NCBI RefSeq assembly: GCF_964275005.1
Contig: NC_092698.1
Location: 31,117,162-31,181,161, forward strand
DNA: 64,000 nt
Direction: 5' to 3'
Source of the DNA: Diadema setosum
Taxonomy: Eukaryota; Echinodermata; Echinoidea; Diadematoida; Diadematidae
Below, piece by piece: positions 62,881 through 64,000 of this stretch. The translations under genes and the position numbers were made by a program. The notes under the pieces are model-generated. The model was not told the origin of the DNA. It worked only from the letters and a program-made list of their open reading frames with translations, and ran no database searches. Every line of letters starts with the position of its first letter. Positions within the stretch are counted from its first letter, which is position 1.

Positions 62881-64000
62881 AATTTCCGATTTGCCTGTTT
62901 TGTTACATCTACTTTGTCTAATTATCAATCTCGCAGCTGAAAGAGTGAGCTAATGGTGGTATATCCGCATTATTTTTTTATTTTCCTGATTATCGCTGAA
63001 AGGGACTTCCTGATTATCGAGTTGTAGCCTTTGGCTGTTCTTTTACTATTTCTCTTTCTTCTTTTTGCTTTTCCATCTGTTCAGCACAGCGTGTGAGCGC
63101 GGAACGATGCTTTTCCAAGAACTTCCTGGTTTACTCACATTAGTAGGAGGACACGACGTGGGATGTTGCACCTGAAAGTTGCAATACTAGTATGACGTTA
63201 CATACACTTCCGGTTAACAAAACAATACACGAATGGGCCCGACGTGTGTGTGAGCACATTTTGATTCACTAGCTAACAAAGAGTGAGAATTTTTTCTACA
63301 TGTAAAAAGCAATGTTCCATAAAATCTGATATTAAAAAATAGTATTTAAATTTCACATTTTTTTTATAACCCAAATATTTGTTTATGAATTGAAATAAAA
63401 ATCTAATTTTTGGATGAGACACATGATACATTCTTAAATACGGGGTCTTACTCTATATGAAATATCGGTATAAGCTCATTTCGTCATAATAAAAAATATG
63501 TTGACAAAAAAAGTGAAAATTCTTAAAATGCTAGTAGTTCCATGCACGAAATCTATTCAATATTATGAATGAATGACTCATAATTATGTATATTAAATCA
63601 CACAAAGTTATAAACATCAAATTTTATCTATTTTGTGACATGCTTTGAATCATAGGTCTTCCACCCCCGTTCAGCTAATGAACCTGTTGTGACCTGATAT
63701 TTCTGCAAGTACAGAGGATTCGCGTAAGTTTGTCTTCAATATCTGTACATTTTACTGCACACAGCTGTCAGAAGTAGAGACTTGTGTACGTAGACTGGAA
63801 GATTTTGATTATTTTATTCGAAATATGTACGTATGTTTGTGTTTATCCTGAAGGAATTATTCGAAATAAGTGTTATATGGCACGAGTGAGGAAGGGTGGG
63901 TAGGCGTTATGAACGTGATGGTGAGCTACACGTTGTACGTGCATGAAGTATTGTCCACAACGGTGTGCTGCCTCGGTCATGTCGTGCAGTGCGTGCGTGC
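62881..64000. other. Right end of the window, nothing recognised
   Basis: AT-rich sequence that becomes richer in CG near 63890-64000 (CGTTGTACGTGC, GTGCGTGCGTGC). This could be the edge of a promoter of a gene beyond the window; no exon was identified. Confidence 0.3.

Overview
This is a 64 kb piece of an animal nuclear genome. Its protein-coding genes are split by many GT-AG introns, it is AT-rich, and it is full of microsatellites, LINE tails and small inverted-repeat (MITE) elements. The repeat families (a TTAA-flanked palindromic MITE, L2-type LINE ends with TTA tails, and the widespread AGGGGCGGATCCAG-type MITE) and the protein sequences suggest a marine deuterostome. An echinoderm, perhaps a sea urchin, is my best guess. 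That is inference, not proof.

All recognised genes lie on the minus strand. From right to left: (1) SPPL2, a signal-peptide-peptidase-like intramembrane aspartyl protease, in 15 coding exons from 57987 down to 24350. Every intron phase agrees across the joins and the predicted protein is 562 residues, with PA domain, YD, GFGD and PAL motifs. (2) A compact four-exon gene at 19094-16315 for a 176-residue secreted or membrane-tethered protein with one EMI domain and no EGF repeats. (3) A dihydrofolate reductase gene, DHFR, with four exons at 14217-11400; its last exon was not found with confidence. (4) The first exon of a second DHFR-like gene at 1774-1680, whose remainder lies off the left edge. 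The two DHFR first exons encode clearly paralogous N-termini, so this is a tandem duplication.

The rest is dominated by mobile DNA. The 10.4 kb intron 13-14 of SPPL2 (25598-36016) is a nested insertion site. Long inverted arms (26714-27035 and 34001-34345) enclose a locally duplicated L2 LINE fragment, a 3.6 kb Helitron with textbook ends (27652-31260), a 507 bp insert with a 4 bp target duplication, and a decayed integrase/OTU-protease element. SPPL2 introns also hold two copies of an element loaded with TGACCTTTGACC direct repeats (nuclear-receptor DR1-like), a TAA-flanked Harbinger-like MITE, a GC-rich MITE and a TTAA-flanked palindromic MITE. About 250 bp upstream of the SPPL2 start codon lies a 53 bp x ~21 minisatellite enclosed by perfect 26 bp terminal inverted repeats with TA on both sides.

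No operons, CRISPR arrays, rRNA or tRNA genes were recognised. The genes are functionally unrelated (intramembrane proteolysis, extracellular/cell-surface EMI protein, folate metabolism) and simply share orientation. Exon structures were deduced by eye from splice signals, phase and remembered family sequences; nothing was run against a database.
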